In this document: one piece after another, positions 35,833-45,174 of the stretch
Layout of the letters: each line of letters opens with the position of its first letter
Position numbering within the stretch: position 1 is the first letter of the stretch
Source: Candidatus Merdivicinus excrementipullorum
GTDB lineage: Bacteria; Bacillota; Clostridia; Oscillospirales; Ruminococcaceae
Direction: 5' to 3'
NCBI GenBank assembly: GCA_018716725.1
Contig: DVJP01000010.1
Coordinates: forward strand, 1-64,000
DNA: 64,000 nt
Translations under genes and position numbers: made by a program
Notes under the pieces: generated by a model
What the model saw: the letters and a program-made list of their open reading frames with translations, nothing else
What the model was told of the DNA's origin: nothing
The model's database searches: none

Positions 35833-36879
35833 ATGGTTGCACGACATAGCCAGAATCCTATCATCACAATCTCCGATATAAAGCCATCCCGTCCGGATTT
35901 TGAAATCCTGGGTGTTTTTAACGCGGGAACCGCTACATATAAAGGCAAAAGAATCCTGTTGGTTCGTGTTGCGGAAAAGCCTGTTCAGTCCGATCCGCAG
36001 AAAGTACCGGTTCCAATTTTCAATCCCATTCGAAAAAAAACCGAGATCCTTTTCTTGGATCAAAACGATTCCAGTTACAATTTTTCCGACCCGCGGGTGA
36101 TTCATTGCAAACAGGGCCAGAATTATTTGACCTCCATTTCCCATATCCGGTACGCGGAAAGCGAGGATGGGATTCATTTCCGTGTGGCGGATGAACCTTT
36201 AATTGCCGCCTTTGATGAATATACCGCCTTTGGGGTGGAGGACGCGCGGATTACCCAGATGGGGGACGATTATTATGTCAATTTCAGCGCCGCCTCTGAA
36301 TACGGAATCGTAACCCGGCTGCTCCGCACAAAAGATTTTGCGTCGTTCCAGGATCTGGGCAATATTTTCCATCCGGATAATAAAGATGTGACAATTTTTC
36401 CGGAAAAAATCAACGGGCTTTATTACGCGCTCCACCGCCCCAGCACCTCAGAATACGGGGCGCCCAACCTTTGGATTGCCGATTCCCCGGATCTTGTCCA
36501 CTGGGGGAATAACCGTGTGGCCGCAACAGTGCGCCCGAATCAGTGGGACAACGGGCGGATTGGCGCAAGCTGCGTGCCGTTTCTGACAGAAAAAGGCTGG
36601 CTGGAAATTTATCACGGCGCTACAAAGGAAAACCGCTACTGCCTGGGGGCCATGCTGCTGAAGGCGGACGAGCCTTGGAAGGTGCTGGCCCGCAGTGAAC
36701 GGCCGGTTTTGGAGCCGGAAATGCCCTATGAACTAAACGGATTTTTTGGAAATGTGGTGTTTTCCTGCGGACTCCTTGCCAACGGCCGGCAGTTGGACAT
36801 TTATTACGGGGCAAGCGACGACAGTGTATGCCTGGCGTCGGTTCCGGTACAGGAAATTTGGGATTTGCTTGGCGTATAG
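35833..36879 (+). CDS. GH130-type mannoside phosphorylase/hydrolase
   Basis: About 348 residues, five-bladed beta-propeller. Family landmarks: N-A-G-T-A-T-Y-K-G-K-R-I-L-L-V-R-V early, Y-T-A-F-G-V-E-D-A-R-I-T in the middle (the EDxR block), F-P-E-K-I-N-G-L-Y-Y-A-L-H-R-P and L-E-I-Y-H-G-A late. GH130 enzymes split or phosphorolyse beta-mannosides (family knowledge); which is not determinable here. ATG at 35833 is set by GGAGG nine bases upstream. No signal peptide: cytoplasmic. First gene of the operon with importer B. Confidence 0.85.
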   Translation: MVARHSQNPIITISDIKPSRPDFEILGVFNAGTATYKGKRILLVRVAEKPVQSDPQKVPVPIFNPIRKKTEILFLDQNDSSYNFSDPRVIHCKQGQNYLTSISHIRYAESEDGIHFRVADEPLIAAFDEYTAFGVEDARITQMGDDYYVNFSAASEYGIVTRLLRTKDFASFQDLGNIFHPDNKDVTIFPEKINGLYYALHRPSTSEYGAPNLWIADSPDLVHWGNNRVAATVRPNQWDNGRIGASCVPFLTEKGWLEIYHGATKENRYCLGAMLLKADEPWKVLARSERPVLEPEMPYELNGFFGNVVFSCGLLANGRQLDIYYGASDDSVCLASVPVQEIWDLLGV

Positions 36880-36898
36880 GAAAAAGAGGGGGATTGCT

Positions 36899-37849
36899 AT
36901 GAAAAATGAGGCCGTTCCGGTAATGCGAAAGAAAAAAACAGGCTTTTTTGGAGAAATGCGCCAAAATTTTTGGCTGTACATGCTGATCGTGCCCTGTATT
37001 CTTTTTGCCATTATTTTCAAATATCTGCCGATGGTGGGAATCGTCATTGCATTTCAGGATTATAACCCCATTAAAGGGATGTTTGGCAGCGAGTTTGTGG
37101 GGCTTGACAATTTTAAATACTTTTTCCGCGGTTCCCAGTGGCTGCAAATTACATTTAATACCTTATATTTAAACGTTTTGTTCATTGTAACCGGCACCAT
37201 CGCGTCCATAGCCATTGCGATTATGATTACGGAACTGGGAAAAAACTGGTTTGTCCGGCTTAATCAATCGGTGATGATCTTTCCGAACTTCATTTCCTAT
37301 GCGGTTGTGGCTATGTTTGCGCAGGCTTTCATCGGCAGCGACGACGGGTATGTGAACCAGTGGATTGAAATGTTCGGCGGAACGCCCATCAGCTTTTATT
37401 CAGAACCAGGTGTTTGGCCGCTGATTTTGGTAATTATCCGGATATGGAAAGGCGCCGGATACGGTGCAATTGTTTATATGGCGGCAATCGTCGGAATTGA
37501 CAACGGCGTTTATGAGGCCGCCCGGATCGACGGCGCGTCCCGTATGCAGACGATTTTCCGAATTACGCTGCCGATGCTGAAGGACACGGTTATTTTGCTG
37601 ACGCTGCTCAGCGTGGGAAATATCTTTTACGGCGATTTCGGCATGATTTACACCTTGGTGGGCGACAACTCCATGCTGTTTGAAACCACCGATGTTATTG
37701 ACACCTATGTATTCCGCTCCATTCGGACGTCCGGGTCAATGGGCATGAGCGCGGCGGTCGGATTATACCAGTCGCTGATCGGGTTCTTCCTAGTGATCGG
37801 TGTGAATGCCTTGGCCAAGAAGTTCAGCCCGGAATCCGCAATCTTTTAA
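36899..37849 (+). CDS. Sugar ABC transporter permease 1 (LplB type), importer B
   Basis: About 316 residues, six membrane helices, EAA loop Y-E-A-A-R-I-D-G-A-S-R-M-Q-T-I-F. ATG at 36899 with GAGGGGG upstream. Start of P-M-V-G-I-V-I-A-F-Q-D-Y-N-P segment is typical of the LplB class. Pairs with the next permease; no linked ATPase. Confidence 0.93.
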   Translation: MKNEAVPVMRKKKTGFFGEMRQNFWLYMLIVPCILFAIIFKYLPMVGIVIAFQDYNPIKGMFGSEFVGLDNFKYFFRGSQWLQITFNTLYLNVLFIVTGTIASIAIAIMITELGKNWFVRLNQSVMIFPNFISYAVVAMFAQAFIGSDDGYVNQWIEMFGGTPISFYSEPGVWPLILVIIRIWKGAGYGAIVYMAAIVGIDNGVYEAARIDGASRMQTIFRITLPMLKDTVILLTLLSVGNIFYGDFGMIYTLVGDNSMLFETTDVIDTYVFRSIRTSGSMGMSAAVGLYQSLIGFFLVIGVNALAKKFSPESAIF

Positions 37850-37867
37850 GGAAAGGAGCAGATAAAA

Positions 37868-38800
37868 ATGGCCAAAAAAGAAAAGGAATCCCAGACCTTA
37901 CGAACAACCCAGCCTTTTCATTTGATGTCCCGCGGCGATAAAATGGTGACCATCGTGTTTGGTACGGTCATCACACTGTTTTCGGTTGCCTGCCTGATGC
38001 CGTTTATCTTGGTTGTTATTGCTTCGTTTACGGACGAAGCCACCCTGGTCCGGGAAGGATACCGGTTTATCCCCTCCCAATGGTCAATCGAGGCATACAA
38101 AGCGATTTTCCGGTCCGACACCATTCCCAGAGCGTATGCCATCAGTATTTTTGTCACGGTTGTCGGCACTGTGATGAGTTTGATCATTACCGCCATGGGC
38201 GCTTATACCCTTAGCTGCACACAGGTAAAGTACCGGAACAAAATCGCGTTTTTCTTCTATTTTACCATGCTGTTTAACGGCGGAATGGTGCCTACCTATA
38301 TCTTAATCAGCAAATATCTGAACTTACGGGATTCCATCTGGGTCTATATTATTCCCGCCCTTCTGAACCCTTGGAACATGTTTATGCTCCGCAACTTTTT
38401 CAACGATATTCCAGAGGCGCTGAAAGAATCCGCACGTCTGGAAGGAGCCCACGAATGGCTGATCCTCTTCCGGATCATACTTCCGCTGTCGCTTCCGGCG
38501 CTGGCCACCATCGGCTTATTCTATGCCCTGAACTACTGGAACGCATGGATGGAAGCGATGCTCTATATCGATGATGAAAAACTTTATACTTTGCAGTATA
38601 TCATTATGAAGATCATACGGAATATCAATTCCGCAACCCAAATAGCGGGCGAAGGAGCGGCAGCCGGAACAGTCGTGCCGCCGTCGTATACAATCCGGCT
38701 GGCAACCGCTATCGTAACAATTGGGCCTATCGTATTCCTTTATCCGTTCTTACAGAAATATTTTGTAGGCGGCTTGAAGGTCGGCGGCGTAAAAGGTTAA
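37868..38800 (+). CDS. Sugar ABC transporter permease 2 (LplC/YtcP type), importer B
   Basis: 310 residues, six helices, loop K-E-S-A-R-L-E-G-A-H-E-W, G-G-M-V-P-T-Y-I-L-I-S-K segment and C-terminal P-F-L-Q-K-Y-F-V-G-G-L-K-V-G-G-V-K-G. AAAGGAG site. Channel partner of the 36899 product. Confidence 0.93.
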   Translation: MAKKEKESQTLRTTQPFHLMSRGDKMVTIVFGTVITLFSVACLMPFILVVIASFTDEATLVREGYRFIPSQWSIEAYKAIFRSDTIPRAYAISIFVTVVGTVMSLIITAMGAYTLSCTQVKYRNKIAFFFYFTMLFNGGMVPTYILISKYLNLRDSIWVYIIPALLNPWNMFMLRNFFNDIPEALKESARLEGAHEWLILFRIILPLSLPALATIGLFYALNYWNAWMEAMLYIDDEKLYTLQYIIMKIIRNINSATQIAGEGAAAGTVVPPSYTIRLATAIVTIGPIVFLYPFLQKYFVGGLKVGGVKG

Positions 38801-38802
38801 TC

Positions 38803-38824
38803 AAATATTGAAAAATCAATATTT
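38803..38824 (+). repeat. AT-rich intercistronic hairpin before lipoprotein B
   Basis: Perfect 9-bp stem (38803-38811/38816-38824) with AAAA loop, between the second permease and the binding-protein gene. May slow decay of the more abundant lipoprotein mRNA. Confidence 0.5.
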
Positions 38825-38841
38825 TAGGAGGTTTATTGATT

Positions 38842-40578
38842 ATGAACAAAAAGATTTTCAATCGTTTTGGCGCGGCTGCCCTGGCAGCGATTATGGCGGC
38901 TTCCGTTTTAAGCGGGTGCGGCGGCGACGATTCTTCCAGCACTGCTTCTTCGGGAGGAACAGACGCGGCGTCCGGGAAAGAGCATCTGGACATTACCTGC
39001 TACTTATTCGGGGATAAGCCCAACCAGATTGACGACGTCCTGGCGGAGTTTGAAAAGCGCACGGCCGACGAACTGAATATGAGTCTGGAATTTAACTGGG
39101 CGCCTCAGTCGGACTACACCAACAATATCAAACTGAAGCTGTCCGCCGGTGAAGAAGTGGATATGTGCTTTGACGCCCCCTGGATGAATATGAACACCTT
39201 CATCATGCAGGGCAACTACCAGGATTTAACCAGCTATTTCCATAATCCGGAATATCCCGGCCTGGAAGCTGCGTTCAGCGAAGAGTTTATGTCCAACAAC
39301 CTGATGGGCGAGAACGGCGACACCGTTTACGGCATCCCGCTGACCCAGTCTTTCGGTGAAGGCGGCATGGTCTTTATCCGCGGCGACCTGCGGAAGAAAT
39401 ACGGCCTGGACCCTGTTACCGATTTGGAAAGCTATGAAGCATACTTGCAGGCAATTGTGGACAACGAGCCTTCTATGATCCCCTTTGTCATGAAGAAGAA
39501 CGGCTCTTACGGCGCGGCCAGCATTATCGACGTCCAGGATCCTGCGAAGGGCATTGCCAAGCTTGAGGCCGGCCTGTGGGATGTGAAACTGGCTGCCGGC
39601 ATTGTAGCGACACTGTATATTCAGGATTACAAAGTAATCGACTGCGTAATTTCCGGCGAGCCTTCTTCCGCTTACGCCAATTTCCCCGCGCCTTATAACC
39701 AGACGGATCTTACCACTCAGAAAAAGATTCGCGAATGGTACGAAAAAGGCTACATTGAAAAAGACGTAATCACCCGTGAGGATGCGCAGGCCACCTTTAC
39801 TTCCGGAAAAGGCGCGTCCTTTATGTGGGGCGCCCCCCAGTATAACTCTGTCCTGTCTGCCCTTACCCAGTCCGTAGAGGGCGCAGAGCTGGAAGTTTAT
39901 AACTACGATCCCCTTACCGCTCAGGATATTACGGGAATGAAGAAGGGCGCGTATACCGCCTGGAACTTTATCTGCATCCCGGTTACCACCTCGGAAGAGA
40001 AAACGGACCGCATTATGGAATTCTTTGACTGGATCTTCTCTTCCTCTGAAAACCACGACCTGTTTGAGTGGGGCATTGAAGGCAAAAACTTTGTGGCCGT
40101 TGGAGAGGATCAGTACGAGTATCCGGAAGGGCTGGACCTGACTACCAACTATAATTTCCCCGGATACGAGCTGACCTGGAACCCCAACTTCATCCGCTAC
40201 CCTGTGGGATACCCGGACGATGTGCTTCAGATCATGAAAAACGCAAACAACCCCGATGTTTATTATGACCCGCTGCTTTCCGGTTTCCGCTTTAACGGCG
40301 ACCCGGTTAAAAACCAGCTGGCCAATCCGGACTTTGCCACTGCTAAAACCCGCCGTGACAATTTGAGCCTTGGTATTTTTGAGGATGTAGAAGCGGAGAG
40401 CGCCGCCATTGACGAAGAAGTGGCCAACAACAAGACCCTTCAGGAAGATATTGCGGCGATCAAAGAAGAAGTAATCAAACAGGCGGAAGTATATTTGGAA
40501 AAGAGAAAAGCCCAGGACGAAGCAAACGGGACAACATATCCGACCGTTGCAGACCTGGAAGCACAGCTTAACTCTTAA
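38842..40578 (+). CDS. Sugar-binding lipoprotein of importer B
   Basis: About 578 residues. Signal peptide with lipobox Cys26 (SVLSGC), a short Ser/Gly linker, then a two-lobed solute-binding domain of the LplA class. ATG at 38842 with AGGAGG ten bases upstream; the in-frame TTG at 38836 is not needed. Captures the external oligosaccharide for permeases 36899 and 37868. Confidence 0.92.
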   Translation: MNKKIFNRFGAAALAAIMAASVLSGCGGDDSSSTASSGGTDAASGKEHLDITCYLFGDKPNQIDDVLAEFEKRTADELNMSLEFNWAPQSDYTNNIKLKLSAGEEVDMCFDAPWMNMNTFIMQGNYQDLTSYFHNPEYPGLEAAFSEEFMSNNLMGENGDTVYGIPLTQSFGEGGMVFIRGDLRKKYGLDPVTDLESYEAYLQAIVDNEPSMIPFVMKKNGSYGAASIIDVQDPAKGIAKLEAGLWDVKLAAGIVATLYIQDYKVIDCVISGEPSSAYANFPAPYNQTDLTTQKKIREWYEKGYIEKDVITREDAQATFTSGKGASFMWGAPQYNSVLSALTQSVEGAELEVYNYDPLTAQDITGMKKGAYTAWNFICIPVTTSEEKTDRIMEFFDWIFSSSENHDLFEWGIEGKNFVAVGEDQYEYPEGLDLTTNYNFPGYELTWNPNFIRYPVGYPDDVLQIMKNANNPDVYYDPLLSGFRFNGDPVKNQLANPDFATAKTRRDNLSLGIFEDVEAESAAIDEEVANNKTLQEDIAAIKEEVIKQAEVYLEKRKAQDEANGTTYPTVADLEAQLNS

Positions 40579-40597
40579 TCAGCCATAAAATTTTTTC

Positions 40598-40641
40598 GGG
40601 ATCAGCCCTCAATGGTGATGAAACGATTGGGGGCTGATCCC
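40598..40641 (+). repeat. Long intercistronic hairpin after lipoprotein B
   Basis: A 16-bp stem with one wobble pair (40598-40613/40626-40641), 12-base loop, no T-run. It separates the importer from the glycyl radical genes and probably shields the 3' end of the importer mRNA or partly attenuates. Confidence 0.65.
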
Positions 40642-40690
40642 ATTCATCAAGGGCATTTATATGGATTTTTTGGAAATTCGAGGTGATACA

Positions 40691-41521
40691 GTGGATGGCA
40701 TGATAACCGAGATCCAGCGGGGCAGCCTTCATGACGGGCCGGGAATCCGAACCGTTGTGTTTTTGAAAGGCTGCAACCTTCGCTGCGCCTGGTGCCACAA
40801 TCCGGAAACGATTTATCCGGACGAGGAGACTTTGGTTTCTCCGGATAAATGCATTGGATGCGGCCAGTGTGAACAAGGCTGCTTTTCTGGAGCCCGGACA
40901 AAATGCGGGAGCCGGATGACATCCGAGGAGATTTTGCAGGTAATTTTAGAGGACCGGCCGTATTATGGCCCGGATGGGGGCGTTACCATTTCGGGGGGAG
41001 AACCGGTTTTGCAAAGCGATTTTGCGGTGGAACTGCTGGAGGGCTGCCGCCGGCACCATATTCATACGGCCATTGAAACCAATCTCAGCCTGCCGGAACC
41101 CCTTGTGCGGAAGGTTTGCGGGCTGTGCGGCCTGATTATGTGCGATTTAAAAGCCATGGACGAGGGCGTGCACCGGAAATTTACCGGGGCCGGCAACCGG
41201 CAAATCCTTTCTAATCTGAAGAGCGTCAGCCAGCTTGGCATCCCCATGCTGGTGAGGACGCCGGTAGTTTCAGGCATCAATGACAGCCTGGAAGAAATTT
41301 CCGCCATAGCGGAATTTTTGTCATCGCTTTCCAATGTGCAGTACTATGAACTGCTTACATACCATCCTTTGGGGTTATCTAAGCCTGTTTCGGAGCACTT
41401 TCAGCCCCAAGCCTTTGAAAAGCCTTCCAAAGAAAAAATGAGGGCGCTGGCAGCCGCAGCCGCAAGTTTCCATATCCCGGTGAGAATTGATAACGTTGTT
41501 TTTCAGGAGGCGTCAACATGA
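40691..41521 (+). CDS. Glycyl radical enzyme activase (radical SAM)
   Basis: About 276 residues. Early G-S-L-H-D-G-P-G-I-R signature, radical SAM C28-x3-C32-x2-C35 (from the GTG start), and an inserted ferredoxin-like cluster site C-I-G-C-G-Q-C-E-Q-G-C. It uses S-adenosylmethionine to place the radical on the glycine of the partner enzyme encoded next (stop and start overlap as ATGA). GTG at 40691 has GAGGTGAT upstream; an ATG at 40661 is an alternative with a weaker AAGGG site. Only one extra Fe-S cluster motif is seen, fewer than in two-cluster activases. Confidence 0.92.
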   Translation: MDGMITEIQRGSLHDGPGIRTVVFLKGCNLRCAWCHNPETIYPDEETLVSPDKCIGCGQCEQGCFSGARTKCGSRMTSEEILQVILEDRPYYGPDGGVTISGGEPVLQSDFAVELLEGCRRHHIHTAIETNLSLPEPLVRKVCGLCGLIMCDLKAMDEGVHRKFTGAGNRQILSNLKSVSQLGIPMLVRTPVVSGINDSLEEISAIAEFLSSLSNVQYYELLTYHPLGLSKPVSEHFQPQAFEKPSKEKMRALAAAAASFHIPVRIDNVVFQEAST

Positions 41522-43671
41522 AACCCATCACTTATCAGGAACGCATTCAGTTACTGCGCGAAAAAAAGATCCAGCACACCCTGGAAAAAACCAAAAAGGA
41601 AGGGTATATGGATGGGGATGACTACGGCACGGTCCCTCTGCCGGAGGATTACCATTTTAATCCGCCCTATGCGCCGGGACGGGATTACCTGTTGGGCGCT
41701 ATGGACAACGCCCGGGCCTTTGTGGCGTTTTTAAAAAACCATCCGCTCTATGTGGACCCCCTGGAAATCCTGGCGGGGCGCTGGGCGGATATGCTGCCCC
41801 ACTACCGCCGGGCGGACCGGGCTTATCAGGCCAATTTCCCTTATGAGGAATTAAAAGACGGCCAGGAATTTTATAACATCAACACCGGAATTGGGGCGGA
41901 TGCCCACTGTGCCTGCGATTACCATATCGGGCTTCAGCTGGGGTTTGGCGGAATGTTGGAAAAAATCCGGAAATACCGGGAAGAACACGGCCCGGAAAAG
42001 CGGGAATTTTATGATGCGGAAGAAATGGTGGTTCTCGCTATCCAGGATTTTATAAAGCGGCACATTGACCTTGCGGAAACGCTTTTCCAAAAGGAAGAGG
42101 ACCCGGAGCTGCGCCGCACCCTCTCGCTTATGATCCAAACCAACCGCAGGATCCTGTCCCATAAGCCTGAAACCTTTCTGGAAGCCTGCCAGTGGATTGC
42201 CTGGTTTAACACCTGCTCCCGGATGTACGACCGCGACGGGGCCGGCTGCTGTCTGGACGACATCCTTTATCCCTATTATCAGGCGGATTTGGATGCCGGA
42301 CGCATTACTAAGGAAGACGCCTTATTTATTTTAGCAAACCTTTTGCTGAACGATACCCATTATTATCAGCTTTCCGGAGCGGATGAAAATGATAACGACC
42401 TTACAAACCCTCTGTCCTATTTGATTTTGGATGCGGCCCATGCTTTGAATGTTTCCGCCAATCTGACGGTCCGCGTCCATGACCATATTGACCCGGCGTT
42501 TATGAAAAAGGCGGTCTGGTGCCTTTTCCACGACCGGAACGGCTGGCCGCGCTTTTCCGGGGACCGGGGCCTGATGAACTATATGAAAAACGAGGGCGTT
42601 TCCAAGGCGGATGCAAGGAGCCGGATTGCCGTTGGATGCAACTGGATGGCTGTGCCTGGTCTGGAATATCCCCTTAACGACTGCATCAAAATCAATGTGG
42701 CCCGGGTTTTTGAGGCCGCCATGCAGGAAATGGAGCAGGAGGGGGATTGTTCCGTAAACCGGCTGTTCTCGCTCTTTGAGTCCCATCTGGATCGGGCTAT
42801 TGACATTACGGCCCGGGGAGTCCAGCATCACTTAAACCATCAGCATGAAGTGATGCCGGAATTGGTGATGAACCTGATGATGCAGAACACCTTGGAGCGG
42901 GGCGAGGACATTTCCGTTTGCGCCAAGTACCTGACTATGGGCGTAGACGGCGTGGGGTTAGGTACCGTTGCGGACTCCTTTGCCGCTTTGGAACAGCGCG
43001 TCGAAACGGATAAAATTTTGGGATGGAACGAGATGTTCGATGCCCTGCGTTCCGATTATGCCGGGGCCGCCGGGGAACGGATACGGCTGATGCTGAAATC
43101 TTCACCCCGCTATTGCCAGGGAAATTCCCGGGGCGATTTTTGGGCGCAGAAGATCAGCGCGTTATTTGCGAAAAAAGTTCACGAATACCCCATGCCCGGC
43201 CGCAGCCAGCTGGTTCCCGGCTGGTTTTCCTGGTCAAGCACCATTGCCTTTGGAAAAGCAGTGGGCGCCACGCCGGATGGGCGCCATGCTCACGCCCCGG
43301 TAACCCATGGGGCAAACCCCAATCCCGGGTTCCGGAAAGATGGGGCGGCAACGGCTATGGCAACCGGTATCGCAAAGATACAGACTGCCTACGGCAACAC
43401 CTGCCCGCTGCAGCTGGAGATGGACCCCAAAATTTCCGCAGATGACGGCGGGCTGGAAAATGTGGAACGCCTTTTGTGCACCCATATTGAAATGGGAGGC
43501 ACGCTGATCAATATCAATATCCTGGACCGGGATAAATTGATGGCCGCCCATAAGGATCCCATGCTTTATCCTGATCTGGTTGTGCGCGTCACCGGGTTTA
43601 CGGCATATTTTGCCACCTTGTCCCCCGAATTCCGGCAGCTAGTCGTGGACCGTTTTGTAGACGGCTTTTAA
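41518..43671 (+). CDS. Glycyl radical enzyme of unknown specificity
   Basis: 717 residues, PFL-like family. The C-terminal glycine radical motif R-V-T-G-F-T-A-Y-F places the radical on G693. The catalytic-cysteine loop reads G-C-N-W-M-A-V-P (C374); the usual G-C-x-E of dehydratases, choline lyase and isethionate lyase is missing its glutamate. The enzyme is therefore oxygen-sensitive and probably not a standard diol dehydratase; the substrate is unknown. Other polar loops, such as G-A-D-A-H-C-A-C-D-Y-H, may bind it. Translationally coupled to its activase and set in a glycan-import operon, so a sugar-derived substrate is plausible but unproven. Confidence 0.88.
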   Translation: MKPITYQERIQLLREKKIQHTLEKTKKEGYMDGDDYGTVPLPEDYHFNPPYAPGRDYLLGAMDNARAFVAFLKNHPLYVDPLEILAGRWADMLPHYRRADRAYQANFPYEELKDGQEFYNINTGIGADAHCACDYHIGLQLGFGGMLEKIRKYREEHGPEKREFYDAEEMVVLAIQDFIKRHIDLAETLFQKEEDPELRRTLSLMIQTNRRILSHKPETFLEACQWIAWFNTCSRMYDRDGAGCCLDDILYPYYQADLDAGRITKEDALFILANLLLNDTHYYQLSGADENDNDLTNPLSYLILDAAHALNVSANLTVRVHDHIDPAFMKKAVWCLFHDRNGWPRFSGDRGLMNYMKNEGVSKADARSRIAVGCNWMAVPGLEYPLNDCIKINVARVFEAAMQEMEQEGDCSVNRLFSLFESHLDRAIDITARGVQHHLNHQHEVMPELVMNLMMQNTLERGEDISVCAKYLTMGVDGVGLGTVADSFAALEQRVETDKILGWNEMFDALRSDYAGAAGERIRLMLKSSPRYCQGNSRGDFWAQKISALFAKKVHEYPMPGRSQLVPGWFSWSSTIAFGKAVGATPDGRHAHAPVTHGANPNPGFRKDGAATAMATGIAKIQTAYGNTCPLQLEMDPKISADDGGLENVERLLCTHIEMGGTLININILDRDKLMAAHKDPMLYPDLVVRVTGFTAYFATLSPEFRQLVVDRFVDGF

Positions 43672-43680
43672 CAGACGCAG

Positions 43681-43715
43681 AAAAACCCGGTACGGCTTAA
43701 ATGTACCGGGTTTTT
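43681..43715. terminator. Bidirectional terminator between GRE and GH130-like genes
   Basis: A 13-bp stem (43681-43693/43703-43715) with A5 on one side and T5 on the other, so it works on both strands between convergent genes. Confidence 0.9.
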
Positions 43716-43740
43716 GCCGCTTTAGAGCATGGCGGACCGC

Positions 43741-44799
43741 TTATTTTTCCTCTTGATAAAAATAAATGCGCTGTTCGCCCTTGGGAGCGTCCCAGCCCTG
43801 TGCCACCAGGTATTTGCCTTTCCAGCGGGTTAGCCCGCCCCATGCCAAACAGCCGCCCTGGCCTAATTCCAGCTGCTGAAAGGGGGCGTCTTTCTGGTAA
43901 TGCGCTTGGCCCGCATGGAAAACGCCGTCGTTGTCCCGGTAAAAGAAATCCAGCACCATATCCGGGGAATCCTGTTCCGTGATGCAGCAGGCAACCTCAC
44001 ATATTTCCCCCATTTCTTGGGGAAGGGACAAATAATTTTGCTCCCGGAACTCCCAATGCTCCATATCCTCGGAATATCCCACCTGCTGGCGGCCGGCGCA
44101 GCCCTCGCTGACAAACATCAGGAATTTCCCGTGAATTTTCACAGGGCATCCGTTTCCGTCCCTTGGGATCACGGCCCCTTTGCACCAGCCACGGCTGATT
44201 TCGTAGGGCAAAACCAGCCCCTTTTTTTCCCAATGCAGCAAGTCGTTGGAGACTGCCAGCCGCGTAACGCAGCTAACCTCCCAGTTTTCGGGGGTATCGC
44301 CCAGTATCCGCTGGCGTTCCTCGCCTTCCGGCTGCCACACGCTTTGGTAAAACATATAATACCGGCCGTTCCAGAAGTAAACCTTAGGGTCTTCCACGCC
44401 GTGGGTTTCCCCGTCCTCCGTTGGATAAAGAATAGGCGGCCCCGATAAATCTTCCCATCCTTTGCCCTCCTGGTATACCGCTAACCCGATGCGGGAACTC
44501 AGCGATTCTTTTTGCGGGGCGGCGCGGTAAAACAAATATAGCTGATCGTCCTTTACAATTAGGCTGGGATTAAAAATAAAATGGGATTCCCAGCCAATCC
44601 CTGTGGGATCTTCAAAAGGACGTTCTTTTGCAAAAGTCATATCCGGGAGAATTTGAAACGGTCCAACCCGCCATGGGGCCGGATTCTCTCCGTAATCGCG
44701 GCAGAATTTTGTTTCGGAAATTCCGCCATAATCCCCGGGGGTAATATTTTTGGCGTAATCATACACTTCTTTCATGATTGTGCGGCTCTTTTTTTGCAT
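43741..44799 (-). CDS. GH130-like beta-propeller enzyme
   Basis: 352 residues, no signal. Landmarks: F-I-F-N-P-S-L-I-V-K-D-D-Q-L-Y-L-F-Y-R-A-A, H-G-V-E-D-P-K-V-Y (EDP block), H-W-E-K-K-G, and A-G-R-Q-Q-V-G-Y-S. These match GH130-type mannoside-active propellers. ATG at 44799 has AAAGGAGGTCG upstream. Driven by its own promoter (44825-44853), divergent from the 45175 operon. Confidence 0.75.
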   Translation of the reverse strand: MQKKSRTIMKEVYDYAKNITPGDYGGISETKFCRDYGENPAPWRVGPFQILPDMTFAKERPFEDPTGIGWESHFIFNPSLIVKDDQLYLFYRAAPQKESLSSRIGLAVYQEGKGWEDLSGPPILYPTEDGETHGVEDPKVYFWNGRYYMFYQSVWQPEGEERQRILGDTPENWEVSCVTRLAVSNDLLHWEKKGLVLPYEISRGWCKGAVIPRDGNGCPVKIHGKFLMFVSEGCAGRQQVGYSEDMEHWEFREQNYLSLPQEMGEICEVACCITEQDSPDMVLDFFYRDNDGVFHAGQAHYQKDAPFQQLELGQGGCLAWGGLTRWKGKYLVAQGWDAPKGEQRIYFYQEEK

Positions 44800-44824
44800 A
44801 ATTTTCGACCTCCTTTATGGAGAC

Positions 44825-44853
44825 ATTGTAGCACAAACAAGAAAATTCGTCAA
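44825..44853 (-). promoter_or_regulatory. Promoter of the 43741 GH130-like gene
   Basis: TTGACG (44848-44853) and TACAAT (44825-44830), 17-base spacer on the minus strand, with TGTGC before the -10 as in the UroD-like operon promoter. Confidence 0.78.
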
Positions 44854-45010
44854 CGATTTTTAAGTTATCAATTTATTTTTTATCTAAAAGTTTCTTGAAT
44901 AATAGAAATGGAGACATTTTTTGTTTTCATTTTTTCTTTGATTCTATGTGTAAATCATACAAAGAATACAATTTTTATTTTGACAATCAAACAATTTAAG
45001 CCGAATTACC

Positions 45011-45039
45011 TTGATTTTTGAAATAGAATTGATTACAAT
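45011..45039 (+). promoter_or_regulatory. Possible promoter of the 45175 operon
   Basis: TTGATT (45011-45016), 17-base spacer, TACAAT (45034-45039). Confidence 0.5.
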
Positions 45040-45174
45040 TTAAATAACGAAAAAGATTATTTTAAGTTACAAAAACAAAGGAACCTTCCCGCTGAAGAGC
45101 AATTAATGTTTAAAGTTTTAAAGTAAGTGCTGACTGAACCGTTACGTTTCAAATTCATTGTGTGAGGTGTTCAT

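Larger units (their letters stand above)
44800..45174. other. AT-rich divergent control region
   Basis: Contains a minus-strand promoter (44825-44853) and a plus-strand promoter (45011-45039). No gene or clear operator otherwise. Confidence 0.5.
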
